From positions 63,320,446 through 63,384,445 of the forward strand of contig JAWZYU010000013.1 in NCBI GenBank assembly GCA_038380435.1: a stretch of DNA of 64,000 nt, in the 5' to 3' direction. Numbering within the stretch: position 1 is the stretch's first letter; every line of letters begins with the position of its first letter. Below the pieces are notes generated by a model. That model saw only the letters and a list, made by a program, of their open reading frames with translations, searched no databases and had not been told where the DNA came from. This DNA is from Ryuthela nishihirai (Eukaryota; Arthropoda; Arachnida; Araneae; Heptathelidae). Shown one piece after another: positions 20,701-31,876 of this stretch. A program made the translations under genes and the position numbers.

Positions 20701-20867
20701 TAATAATGCTAATGGCATGAAGAGATTTAATTATTTATTTACATCTTACCACAACATTTAAAAGGAATGGTTGCCGTCCTGGATCATAGTGTCGCCAAGT
20801 CCAGGTGCCAAAATCACGGGAAAAGTGATAAGTCATATCACTTTTCCCCATGATGGGGAAAAAATAG

Positions 20868-21025
20868 AGCTGGCTTTAGTTCAGTGGTCTTAGAATATTC
20901 TGGTATGTTTCTGGAGAGACGTGGATTCAAATCCCGCGTGTCGGCGTAACGTTTTTTTCTACAAAAATATTTACTGATTTGTTGATGTTAAAGTCAACAG
21001 ATAACTCTGTGAATAACATTTATAG
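20868..21025 (+). mobile_element. SINE3 copy c
   Basis: Head at 20868-20940 with TTTAGTTCAGTGGTCTTAG and B-box GGATTCAAATCCC. The body has gtttttttctacaaaaatat and ends near aactctgtgaataac. It is direct relative to copy b and inverted relative to copy a. Confidence 0.7.
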
Positions 21026-21059
21026 TTTAAATTCATTTCTATTTTCATATATTAAAGAT

Positions 21060-21780
21060 ATTCAGCAAAATTTAGTTGGAATTTCATTGGAGGATTATAT
21101 TGTTGCATCACTGAAATCATTAGATTTTGGTGTCAGGTTGTAGGCGATGGGCAGCTTGGATTAGGTCTTTTTTTGGATGGACTTTTCATAATCTTCCTGA
21201 TATTCTGCCAGTCGGGTTGAGAATTGTCTGAAGGTTTTGCCAACATTTATCCTCATGTGGGTCCTTAATATAGATGACATAAATGCCACCTGAAGGCATT
21301 TGTTGGTCGCAGTCATTTCTATTAATTTTGAGATGGTATTTGGGACAGTTATAGGCACAATATAATTAATTCCCTCATATTTTTTGTCAAAATATCCGTG
21401 ATGTATGAGATAAGAGGGAATGGTGTGGTAAATTTATTTCTGAGGGGTTGTGTTAGTGGTACAGACAGGTATGGAAGCTTTTTGTTGTGACTGTACTTTT
21501 TCTAAGATATTTAAAAATTTATGATTGTAAGTTGTTTGTTTGCCTAATTTCACAATGCATTTTATTTCCACTGCAAGAGTTTCTCTGTGGAGCAGTATGT
21601 GTGGGCTCGCAGGAATAGGGAGTGGAATACTGATTTTTGATAATTTATAGGGTGGGCTGAGCTGAGGGATGATTAGCTGCAATGTACCTAAACAAATAGA
21701 AATAGCATATAATTTGAGTGTAATGATCCTACATTCAATTGGAATTTGGTCTCCTATGACAGTGCACAACAAAACATGAC
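21060..21780 (-). pseudogene. Penelope-like element, C-terminal fragment
   Basis: Minus-strand frames at 21434-21772 and 21161-21358 read as one decayed protein. It has a linker ending in YIVPITVPNTISKLIEMT, then VAFMSSILRTHMRINVGKTF and RQFSTRLAEYQEDYEKSIQ. The VGKTFR-FSTRL-E--EDYEK stretch resembles the GIY-YIG endonuclease of Penelope-like elements (YIGQTGR-F-TR--EH). It differs from the family at 9400-12760. RT core and terminal repeats were not found. Confidence 0.5.
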
Positions 21781-22255
21781 TGACATGGCAAACTCTATGA
21801 TATCAATGAACATGAATTTAAAAAAAAAGTAAAAAGTGTACTTATTGCTCATCACTATACCAGACTGAGTTACCAGTAATAAAGGCTTTCCTACATGTAG
21901 GAAGTAATCAGCAGAAGGAATAGACAAGCTAAGCAGAAGCTAACAGCTGAACTGTGAACTGGGTAATATCATGTTCTTAAATTCCAAAAAAGCATAAGCA
22001 TGCAAAATGAAAGGATGAATGGGTCATAAAAGATAATAAATAATAATCCCATGTGAAGTTATACTTTATGTAGATATTTTTCTCAAGTCCCAACTTACAA
22101 TCAAATAATACTGACAAATGCTTATATGAAAAGTAGAAAGCTTTTGCTGTGGTCAACTTAAAGCTCAGCTTAAGCTCTGGACTTAGTATATTGAAGGAAA
22201 CTGCAAAGAGACATAATGCCAAATGATGATAAAACACCTTACCATATAATCTCAA
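21781..22255. other. Noncoding WAPL intron sequence
   Basis: AT-rich, no repeat recognised. Confidence 0.4.
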
Positions 22256-22725
22256 ACTATAGTTTGGTTCTTTCTAGGGTTAGTTATGGTAGTGAAACTT
22301 GGACACTTTGTAAACAAGATAACAGGAAACTAGATGCTTTTGATTCCAGATGCTTACACAGTATCTTGGGCATTAGGTGGTTCAACTTTGTAACTAATGA
22401 TGAGATTAGGCAAAGGAGTTTGCAACCTCCTTTAAGCAGCATATTGTGCAGAGAGAGACTCCGTTGGTTTGGCCATGTTGCCCGTATGAATAATTATAGA
22501 TTGGCGAATAGGGTTATGAACAGTGTGCCTAAAGGCCTCAGAAAGAAGGGGAGACCTAGGATGCGGTGGGCAGACAATGTCAAACAAGACCTTGTTAGAA
22601 TTGGTGTGCAGTGGCCAGATGCAGTAGATGTAGCTCAGGATAGACTTGCTTGGAGAACTAAATTGCATGGTCTGGTTGGACCTCCGTAGCCCATGGCTGC
22701 TTGAGTAAGAAGGAGGAGGATGATG
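22256..22725 (+). mobile_element. RTE-like LINE copy E, 5'-truncated 3' end with open C-terminus
   Basis: Plus-strand copy of the last 440 bp of the LINE. The frame ending at 22689 is open and shows the family C-terminus cleanly: SRVSYGSETWTLCKQDNRKL, ILGIRWFNFVTNDEIRQRS, RLRWFGHVARM, GRPRMRWADNVKQDLVRIG and the terminal LVGPP stop. After the stop come gtagcccatggctgcttgag and a GGA/GAT-rich tail to 22725. The start at 22216 is outside the LINE, so the frame has no native initiator. Confidence 0.9.
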
Positions 22726-23575
22726 ATATAATCTAACACAGAATCACATAGCTACGATATACAATCAAGTTTCAATCAGTAAGTACACAAAACAGTAAGA
22801 GTAAAGGCAAGAGCATTAATTTGCACCCCACAATATAGAGAAGAGGATCATAATGATTTTTCATTGTCCATAGGCACTTAAATCCAAGAATTGGAAGAAG
22901 AAATTTCAGTTTCCACACCATAGGGTGTTTAATTTAAATCAAGTGATAGAGAATTAGTAAACAAATATTTGATGTTAGTCTTTTATGTGGTATACTGTCT
23001 TAACATGCAAATATGAACAGTAGGTAAAACTCAACACATTACAAAAATGTTACTGTTGGTCCACAATACTGAAAGTGATATAATCTTAAAGTGTCATCCA
23101 AAAATTAAATACTGCTATTGTAGTTATATTTTAACTCCCTTCCTTCTCCAATATGGCCTTAGTTGCCACTGCATCATAAAACCCCAAGCCTTCCTTCTCT
23201 CCTATGTAACACCACATGACACTTTGCCAGACTCCTCTCCCTCCATGTTATATAACTTTTTTTAATAAAGGTTTTTTGGATGTCAGTTAGCATACCAAAT
23301 GAGTGTTACAGTAGTAATTGTAAAGGATAATTAGGGATACGTTTTTGACTTACGAAAAAAGGAAATTTAAAAAAAATATATTTTTCCCTCCTTTGGCATC
23401 CAGTCTGTTAAAATATATTTAAATTGTATACCCATACCTCAATTTACATGGTATTTGATTTACACAGTTTCAATTTATCATAAATCAAGAATATGCCACC
23501 ATTTTAATTATTATTTGTTTTACATGGTATGGATTTGAATATTTTTTATGAATATAGATATAATACAAGTAGCAG
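22726..23575. other. Noncoding WAPL intron sequence
   Basis: AT-rich, no recognised repeat. Confidence 0.4.
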
Positions 23576-23940
23576 TTGGGTTGGGTTATTACCTCTGAGC
23601 AGCACTTTTTGCACACAATGGGCTAAATGGTCAGCTCAAGTACTCTGAGGGCTCAGAGAATGTTGGGGGGGAAGGAACACACCGGACAGCTCTTGGCAGA
23701 CAGATGGTAGCCTCCAGCCAAGGCCATCCAGCGAGTTCTTTAATGTGCACAGGGTATACCTCTCCCGCACACAGGGCCCCAAATTAACGTCCCATCCAAT
23801 GGACAGCGGCCTTTCCAAGCCGTTTGGTGTCCCCTATTGGCCGAAGGCAGGGTGGTGAGTTTTGCAGCAATAAATCTCAATGCTGGCACAGATGAGATTC
23901 AAATCTGGGAACTGCAGATTATGAATCTAGCATACTAAAC
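23576..23940 (-). mobile_element. SINE1 copy with head
   Basis: Same layout as the 17246-17635 copy: 3' end ttgggttgggtta at plus 23576, body with aaggccatccagcgagttct, and a head whose minus strand has TTCATAATCTGCAGTTCCCA. The outermost A-box part is lost. Confidence 0.78.
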
Positions 23941-24564
23941 AAGTAGCAGTGGCATAGCTTCAAAGGAGACTAATTTGACAGTATCCCCAAAGTAAAATTA
24001 ACTAAATGGTTTTAGTATATACAATCATTTATAAGAATAATAGATAATAGCAAATAATAGTTTCATCCAGAAGATGAATTGCAGAATTCTAGTGAGAAAG
24101 AAAAATGACAGTAGTAACATGGGCAGTGCAAGTTACTACTGTCATTCAACTTTTTAAACCATGACTCTCTCTTCTAAATATTAACTTGATGCAACCCCCA
24201 AAACTTTTTAACATGTATTTATATTATGTTCATGTAATAAGAGCTTTATTAGTTTGAAATGAAGGTAATGAAAACCAGGTTTTATTTTGTTTGTTTATGC
24301 TTAAATTTTCCGTACCTGCAGCATTTTTTGCAAGACCCACAGTTTGCATATCACTGGACTATGACATGGTTCAATTAATTGTTCAATTAATCAGTACATA
24401 TCTATTGATTTATCAATCAAAAAAATTTTAATACAAATGACTAAATAATAATTAAATTTTCCAGGAAAAAAGTTAATGTACATTTCAAATACACTAATGA
24501 AAAACAATGTTTATCATGAAATAAAATCCCATAATATACACTTACTAACATATATAACTAATCT
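23941..24564. other. Noncoding WAPL intron sequence
   Basis: AT-rich, no recognised repeat. Confidence 0.4.
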
Positions 24565-24885
24565 ATAAAATTTAATAATACATGATTATTGGTTGTGTTT
24601 ACAATTAAAAACTGTTCTTAAGATCGGTTGGTATCGCCCATTATTGCACATAGTTAAACTGCTTTACAGTGCAATTATCTTATAACAGATAATTTTGCTC
24701 CTATAGTAGGTGCAAAAAATAATGCCTTTTTCTTATAAAAGGCTGCCTACTATGAATATGTGATTTACCAGTCCCTTGAGTTCTTGTCTGGTGCAGAAAA
24801 CTTCTGTAAGATTGGGTTATCGGTCCCTTCTTTCTGCTCTTGCAGCACATGTGTCATTAACTAGATGTAGATTTTCATGTCACCT
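24565..24885 (-). repeat. Repeat R3, copy 1 (inverted relative to 29775-30095)
   Basis: The reverse complement aligns over about 320 bp with 29775-30095. Shared blocks include aggcagccttttataagaaa, ataggagcaaaattat, gcactgtaaagca and acagaaagaaggga. Class unknown; no terminal repeats or coding were identified. Confidence 0.75.
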
Positions 24886-25634
24886 CAGTTGTAGTTACCA
24901 GTCCTGGTATTGTTGATACTTATCAATATCAATGTCACTACTTTGCTGACTTTATAGTTGCACATAGATGTCAAACAGCATTTGCTACTAGCAATCATAT
25001 CTTCTTAAGCTCTGGTACTGTCATGAACTGATAAGTTATCTGAGCACCAATCTCATAATTAACTCAACTGGGCATTAAAGAATTTAAAAACTTTGAAATC
25101 CTTCCTGCGACATATTTTGTCACCCTCCATCTCGGAGCTACATCAGGCATCTACTAAGACAGTGGTGTTAAGTTTATATAAGTGTCTACAATTATGATTA
25201 ATGGCTGCTCATGCAGATGGGGTGATTGGCAGTTCATGCAACAAGAGGTTCCACGCTGCTGGCAGGGGTGGAATCTCCATGTTGCAGTCTCCTTATGTAA
25301 ATTAATTAAATAGTTTCTGCATATCATAATTGGAATTTGGTTTGTGGTGCTATAAGTGGTATATATGTAATTATTTAAGTTTAATATCAATTATTGTCTG
25401 TGTTAAAGCTGTATTAGGCTTTTGAATTTTAATATATTTTAAATGTTCAGACATTAGCAGCTCGCATGTGAGATTTGTTTTCTAATATATTTATTTCTAC
25501 TTTTTAATTTATTGTGGGGAGTCATATATGTTAATATTATAAACCCCTCCCATCGCGGGGAGTTTATCCTGATCATTTACTACTAATTTTTTTTAAAATT
25601 TATTTATCGTGATAGGTAATCTAGTGTCGAATTT
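24886..25634. other. Noncoding WAPL intron sequence
   Basis: AT-rich. A short hairpin at 25545-25570 (cccctcccatcgcggggag) is the only structure noted. Confidence 0.4.
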
Positions 25635-28318
25635 TTTTAATCATCATCCTCCTCCTCCTGAAGCAGCCATGGGCTACGGAGGTCCAACCAGACCATGCAA
25701 TTTAGTTCTTCAAGCATATCTGTTCTGAGCTACATCTGCTGCATCTGGCCACTGCACACCAATTCTAACAAGGTCCTGTTTGACACTGTCTGCCTACCAC
25801 ATCCAAGGTCTCCTCCTCTGTCTGAGGCTTTTAGGCACACTGTTCATAACCCTATTCGCCAATGTATAATTATCCATATGGGCAACATGGCCAAACCAAC
25901 AGTCTTTCTCTGCACAATATGCTGCTTAAAGGAGGTTGCAGACTCCTTTGCCTAACCTCATCATTAGTCACAAAGTTGAACCACGTAATACCGAAGATAC
26001 TGCATAAGCATCTAGTTTCCTGTTATCTTGTTTACAAATCGTCCAAGTTTCACTACCATAACTAACCCTAGAAAGAACCAAACTATTATACAATCTAATT
26101 TTAGTCTACAGGTGTATACACCCATTTCTTCACACTCTCCATAGATTCTTAAAAGTCCCAGCAGCTATCCCTATTTATCTGTTAATCTCATGCCACACAT
26201 AACCAGTATCTGTTTACATCCCAAGATAATTAAATTGTCACCTGCTCAAGACAACAATCATTTAGATTAAGAGAATCACAGCCTGCCTGACCAATTTTCA
26301 TCCCTTTAGTTTTCTCTCTGTTTATAACTAAACCTACTCTACTACCAGTCTCATCAACATTTCGAATTAAAGAGTTCATCTCATCAACATCATTTGCCAA
26401 AAGGGCTAAATTATCAGCATAATCTAAATCAGAAATTTTAGTATATCCAGACCATTTAAGGCCAAATCTTTCTCTTGCAATGAATTTTGCATAACATAAT
26501 CAATAACCAAACTAAACAGAAAAGGAGACAAAATGCACCCTTCTTGAACACCAGAAGCAATGCTAAACAATTTGTTACAAGCCTTACCAACTCTCACACA
26601 CAGCTCAGTGTTATTATAGAGAGCTTTGATTATGTTAACTAACTTGTCTGGTATTCCATACGATCTCACAATCAATCACAAATTATGACGATCAACAGAG
26701 TCGAAAGTCTTTTTGAAATCAACAAAGCTAGCAAACAAAGGTTTCTGAAACTCTAAACATTTCTCAAGAATCTACCTAAGTGAAAATATCTGATCCACAC
26801 ATCCCCTACCACTTCTGAATCCACATTGCTCATCACACAATTGACTGTCAACCAGATTCTTATTTCTATTAAGCACAATCATGGAAAGAACTTTACCTGG
26901 AACAGAAAGTAGGCTGATACCCCTATAGTTATCACAAGAACTGTGATCACCTTTTTTGAAAATAGGGATAATAATGGCTCTGGTAAAATCCTCAGGAACC
27001 ATGCCTTTATCATAAAAGATATTCAAAATTTCAGTCATCCAAATGGTAACCGAAACATTCCCACCTCTAAGCATTTCCGTAGTAATTTCATCTACCCCTG
27101 GGGATATATGAAGCCAATAATATAATAGCCAAAATAATTTCAGATTGTGTTATAAGGCCAACATTAAAGCCACCAATGCATCTATCATCATTGCAATCAA
27201 TGGGAGTAGAACTAACCACATTGTTTAGAACATCACTGAAATGCTCAGCCCATCTAGCCATGACAGAATCCTAACCTTCTGTAACCTTACCTTGTTTATC
27301 CTTCAATCCTTGAATGCCTGTTTGGTTTCTACACGTAAAAGATTAACTATCTGGTACAGCTCTCTGCTGTTGTGCTGCATAACTGCTTCCTCGGCTTTGT
27401 CAGCCAAGCCATCAAGCCAAAGATTCTTATCAACAGCTAAATGATCCTTCACACGTTTATTTAGCTCTCTGTAATCCTTTCTATTAGGAGTAGTAGGGTA
27501 TTGATTAAGGACATTCCTGCAGTTCCTTCTTTCTGAAATAAGCTCAAGTACCTTATCACTCAAATAATTCTGCCTCCTCTGCTCCTTTTTCCCTAAAAGA
27601 GTACTGTTAGTTTCCAAAAAAGCCTGTTTAAAATGGCCCCATTCATCCTCAACTTCAGCAGTAAGCAAACCATGACTGTCATAATGACTAAGTAACCTAT
27701 CATGGTAAGCTTTAACTATAACTGGGTCTTTCAGAGCTTCAAAAAGAGCATATCTCTTTTGAAAGGTACTAACGTATTAAAGGTAAATTTTTTAACCTTT
27801 AGCACAACACTTTTTAAGTTTAAGTTGCAAGACACTTTTAACAAGGTAATGGTCAGATCCAATTTCAGCTCCCCTATATGCCCTAGTATTCCTAGCAGAA
27901 CTAGCCCATTTGCTATTAATTAAAATAAAATCAATCATATTCTTATGCAGCCCATCTGGTGAAACCCATGTGTACTTATGTATGTTGCAGTGTTTGTAAT
28001 AAGTGTTACTTATTCTCAAACCATTAAGTTTACTTACCTGTAGGAGACATTGCCTGTTGCAGCTACCAATACCAAAGGGCCTATCACCCCTTCCCAAAGG
28101 TCAGAGTCAGTACCAACTTTGGCATTGAAGTCACCTAGAACAAGGGTAATATCTCCTTTCTTCACAAAATTCAAAATATTTTGAAGTTGTCCGTAAAACC
28201 TATCCTTCTCATCCTCATCATAACCTTCAATGGGGGCATAACAGCAGATAACATTCGAGTCTTTACGCTTGTCCGAAATTTTGCTGTAAGAAACCTTTCA
28301 TTAATGCATTCATATCAT
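25635..28318 (-). mobile_element. RTE-like LINE copy F, lacking only the 5' end
   Basis: Runs from the 3' tail (GAT/GGA repeats at 25640-25660) through RT to the endonuclease. Pieces on the minus strand: APE end (GAEIGSDHYLVKSVLQLKLK, 27792-28097), linker (NSTLLGKKEQRRQNYLSDK, 27303-27668), RT (DDNYRGISLLSVPGKVL-like and DEQCGFRSGRGCVDQIFSLR, 26772-27074; VQEGCILSPFLFSLVIDYVM, 26424-26675). Breaks by frameshift and small deletion separate them. The 5' truncation is near 28318, within the endonuclease. Confidence 0.88.
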
Positions 28319-28660
28319 AGAAGAGTGGGGTTCTACTTCGTGGGGGTTAGAATTAGGTTGAAAGTCCTTTTTAATTTTGCTAATTTATTTAATACTTTAT
28401 GTATTGGGTTACCTACCAGTGGTTTACAATTTAAATCTTTTATTTTATTTTTAATTTTCAACTAATAGTCAGTTTTTCCATTTATTATATATTATTTCCT
28501 ATTTGATCTGTTTTATCTGCTAGCACTATTTTAAGTTTTGGGTTACACTTTAAATTATGCCATATTTTATATCCTGATTTTTATACTTATCTTTATTACT
28601 TTGTTGATACTTTATACTCTGATACACTTTAAAACATTCTTTATCTTTTTGTAAAAATAA

Positions 28661-28692
28661 ATAATAAAATAAATACCCCCCTCAAACAGCTG
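28661..28692 (-). repeat. Possible SINE2 3' terminal fragment
   Basis: aataaaataaataccccc followed by ctcaaacagctg matches the 3' terminus of SINE2 copies at 47574 and 61655. Only about 30 bp are shared, in low-complexity sequence. Confidence 0.4.
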
Positions 28693-28904
28693 GTTATATA
28701 CGGTGTATTATTTATGGTTTTTTTTTTCAATTTGAGCTATTAATTCTTTTAAATTAAAATTAGAATTGTTATATGCATATTTAGCTCCTTGTAAAATTCT
28801 ATCCTGGTCCCCATCTAACGTACAACTTGAAAGATTTAAAAATTTTTAACAGATGCTGCATGCACTTTTCTGCTGCATGTCTCTTTTCCTTACTTGTATA
28901 AACC

Positions 28905-29145
28905 TGTTTTTTTTTTATTTTCTAATTTATTATTATGCATTTGATTAATTCTTTCAGTTTCTGTATCAGTCTTATATGCTACTCTACCCATTAGTTGATT
29001 TAAATTTTCTACTGCTATAACTTTAGCGAGTCTTAAATATTCCTTATTATGTTACTTTCTCTCTTTTGCTCTAATGTCAGCTCGAACCTTCTGGATTGCC
29101 TTATTTAATATTTTAGTCTCGGCTATTTGTAATATAGGGATTAGG
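28905..29145 (-). pseudogene. Unassigned coding-like remnant
   Basis: A minus-strand frame of about 78 codons has a single stop despite very AT-rich sequence. It contains IAETKILNKAIQKVRADIRA, a TAA, and then LRLAKVIAVENLNQLMGRVA, YKTDTETERINQMHNNKLEN. The charged, helical composition looks protein-like, but I do not recognise a family. It may be part of a decayed retroelement ending near a T-rich stretch at 28900. Confidence 0.3.
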
Positions 29146-29774
29146 TAATTATCAAAACTTTTTAGTTATTACCAGAAATTTAGATATTACCCCCATTTTT
29201 TACAATTAGTTAGAAATTTAAGATTAAGAAGCTTTTTATTTAGGGAGACCCTCATTTTAATAAATTTCTTGGCCTCCATATGTAGGCCTGTGCAATATTT
29301 AACCATGCGTTATGCTATAAAAATAATTACAATCTCAGCTCCAGTACTCCAGTATTCATTAAATTTAATAACACAAGACAAGGGAAATACCATTCTTATG
29401 TCAATCCAATTTTTAGAGGAAAAACTGTCTTGGGCTGGATGGGATATGAATATATAACCTTCTGATAACATGTCAGGTGCTCTGAGCTACCGCCACCGAT
29501 CAAGATCTCCTCTAATTGATGGTATGAACATTTCTACCTACAGTACACAATCACTGTGTCACATGAAGGCACTGTTCCAACAATCAAGCTTCAAGCAGCA
29601 AACAACAAGAATGCCATGAAAATAGAAGTATATTCCGAGTATACAATTGATTCAATTTGAATATTCTCGACGTCTCTGGTTCACAGACAAGGGAAATATC
29701 ACTCTTCATCCATCCAATTTTAGAGGAAAAATATCCCAACAGAATATCAAATTTCACGTTCAAATCAGCTGTAT
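29146..29774. other. Noncoding WAPL intron with a diverged internal duplication
   Basis: caagacaagggaaatac and ccaatttttagaggaaaaa at 29370-29430 recur at 29688-29735 (cagacaagggaaatatc, ccaattttagaggaaaaa). Nothing else recognised. Confidence 0.5.
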
Positions 29775-30095
29775 ATGGATGTGAAAATCTACATCCAGTT
29801 AATGACACATGCACTGCAAGAACAGAAAGAAGGGACTGATAACCCCATCTTACAGATGTCATCTGTGCCAGCCAAGACTCAAGAACTCAAGGGACTGGTA
29901 AATCACTCTTTCATATTAGGCAGCCTTTTATAAGAAAAAGGTCTTTTTTTTTGCACAAAATATAGGAGCAAAATTATATGTCATAAGATAACTGCACTGT
30001 AAAGCAATTAAACTATATGTAATAATGAGCGATACCGGCTGGTCTCAAGAATAGTTTTTAATTGTAAACACACCAATAATCATGCATAATTAAAT
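29775..30095 (+). repeat. Repeat R3, copy 2
   Basis: Inverted partner of 24565-24885, about 5 kb away, with LINE copy F between them. By eye identity is high over most of the length, with a few indels in the T-run at 29943-29953. Confidence 0.75.
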
Positions 30096-30235
30096 TTTAT
30101 AAGTACTGGAGCTATGATTTCAATTACTCTTATAACTAATCTAATACTAATACATACAAGATTAATAGTTTTGAAGTTGTGTTATGAGCAGGAAAGACAA
30201 ATAATGTGGTTGTAATGGTCGGCCTGTAAATGGTA

Positions 30236-31725
30236 GCTAGGCATAAACTGGAAGGAGAGCTGTGTACCAATCCCTAGTGATGATGCACAGAACCGACCAG
30301 GTCTAGCACCTAATGTCCGACCCCGCCTTCTCGTGGTGCAGGACGTTAGTACCTTTCAAAAGAGATATGCTCTTTTGGAAGGGAACTGAAGGTGAGGGCT
30401 GCCAGTTCAGTATGGCCTACTGATCTGGTCATCTATGGCCACTTTTTTTCTTTTTTTTTCAACCCTGCTGAGGAGTGGTCAACTTCACAGAGTCCTGGTG
30501 CTGACCATTTATACCTACTAGACTGGACTTGTTTATGGATTTGAGCTTGATTATGGATCCTGGACTTGCTGCACTGGTGGGCCTCTGTTGAAAGAGAATC
30601 TGCCGCTGTGTTTTCTGTTTGTGTCTGGGTTGTCAACCCTAAGTGAACAGAGGCAAGGGATACCTTATATCAGCTGGTGGATAATCCTAATCAGAGGCCA
30701 TCGCAGGTACCTGAACCTTACTTAGCTAGTTGGGCATCGTCAAGCCTAAACTGGAGTAATGTGTCTCAGGCAGGCCATATGGCTCTTAAAAAAGACCACT
30801 TGAAAAGGTGGTGTCTGAAGTTCCTACCAGCATCAGTGACTTCAGCCTTTAGTGGAGGAGGAACAGGTCTTTGCCCCATGCCTGCGATCAGGAGGCTGTT
30901 TGATATTGTTGGTCCTACCAATCTCAATAAACCTAGTTTCTTTAAAAATCCTACTAATCATTTTCTCTCTACAGGAACGTGGAATGTGAGGACATTACAT
31001 AGAGATTATTCACTTGATGTCCTCACGCAGGAATTCCAGTGCTATAACCTAGATATTCTAGGCTTGCAAGAGACCAGATGGACAGGTAAAGGTCAGATAC
31101 TTAAAAATAACTTTAAATTTCTCTTTACAGGGAGGGAGGATGGAAAGCATCACCAAGACGTGGGTCTGCTGCTCAGCAGACATGCTAGTGATGCTCTTCT
31201 AGGATATGAGTGCATTAATTGAAAGGTTTCTTACAGCAAAATTTCAGACAAGCATTAAAGACTTGAATGTTATCTGCTGTTATGCCCCCACTGAGGATGC
31301 CGATGAGGATGAGAAGGATAGGTTTTACGGACAACTTCAGGATATTTTGAATTCTGTCAAGAAAGGAGATATTACCCTTGTTCTAGGTGACTTCAATGCC
31401 AAAGTTGGTACTGATTCTGACCTTTGGGAAGGGGTGATAGGCCCTTTTGGTATTGGTAGCTGCAGTGGCAAAGGGCCACGTCTCCTACAGGTAAGTAAAC
31501 TCAATGGTTTCAGAATAACTAACACATATTACAAACACCGCGACATACATAAATACACATGGGTTTCACCTGATGGGCTGCATAAGAATATGACTGATTA
31601 TATATTACTTAACAGCAAATGGGCTAGTTCTGTTAGGAATAACAGGTGATATAGGGAAGCAGAAATTGGATTTGACCATTACCTTGTTAAAAGTGTCTTG
31701 CAACTTAAACTTAAAATGTGTTGTG
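30236..31725 (+). mobile_element. RTE-like LINE copy G, 5' UTR and endonuclease
   Basis: Starts at the family 5' terminus (ggcataaactggaaggagag), shared with the copy at 44975, so this end is probably complete. A 5' UTR of about 540 bp contains gaggagtggtcaacttcaca. Coding: 30677-31222 with MPAIRRLFDIVG, GTWNVRTLHRDYSLDVLTQE and LDILGLQETRWTGKG (APE motifs), then 31206-31649 with CCYAPTEDADEDEKD, LVLGDFNAKVGTDSD and YTWVSPDGLHKNM. One extra T near 31219 shifts the frame between them. The copy ends at about 31725 before the RT. Confidence 0.9.
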
Positions 31726-31876
31726 CTACTTATACTACATTGACCTCATGTAAACAAAATATTGGATTTTTTTTTTATGAATTCTCAAAAGAAAATATGT
31801 TTGATTTGCTAATATAATAATATTAAAACTCTAAAATGTTTTGCTAATCATTAGTTAATCAATTACTTTTAATTAT

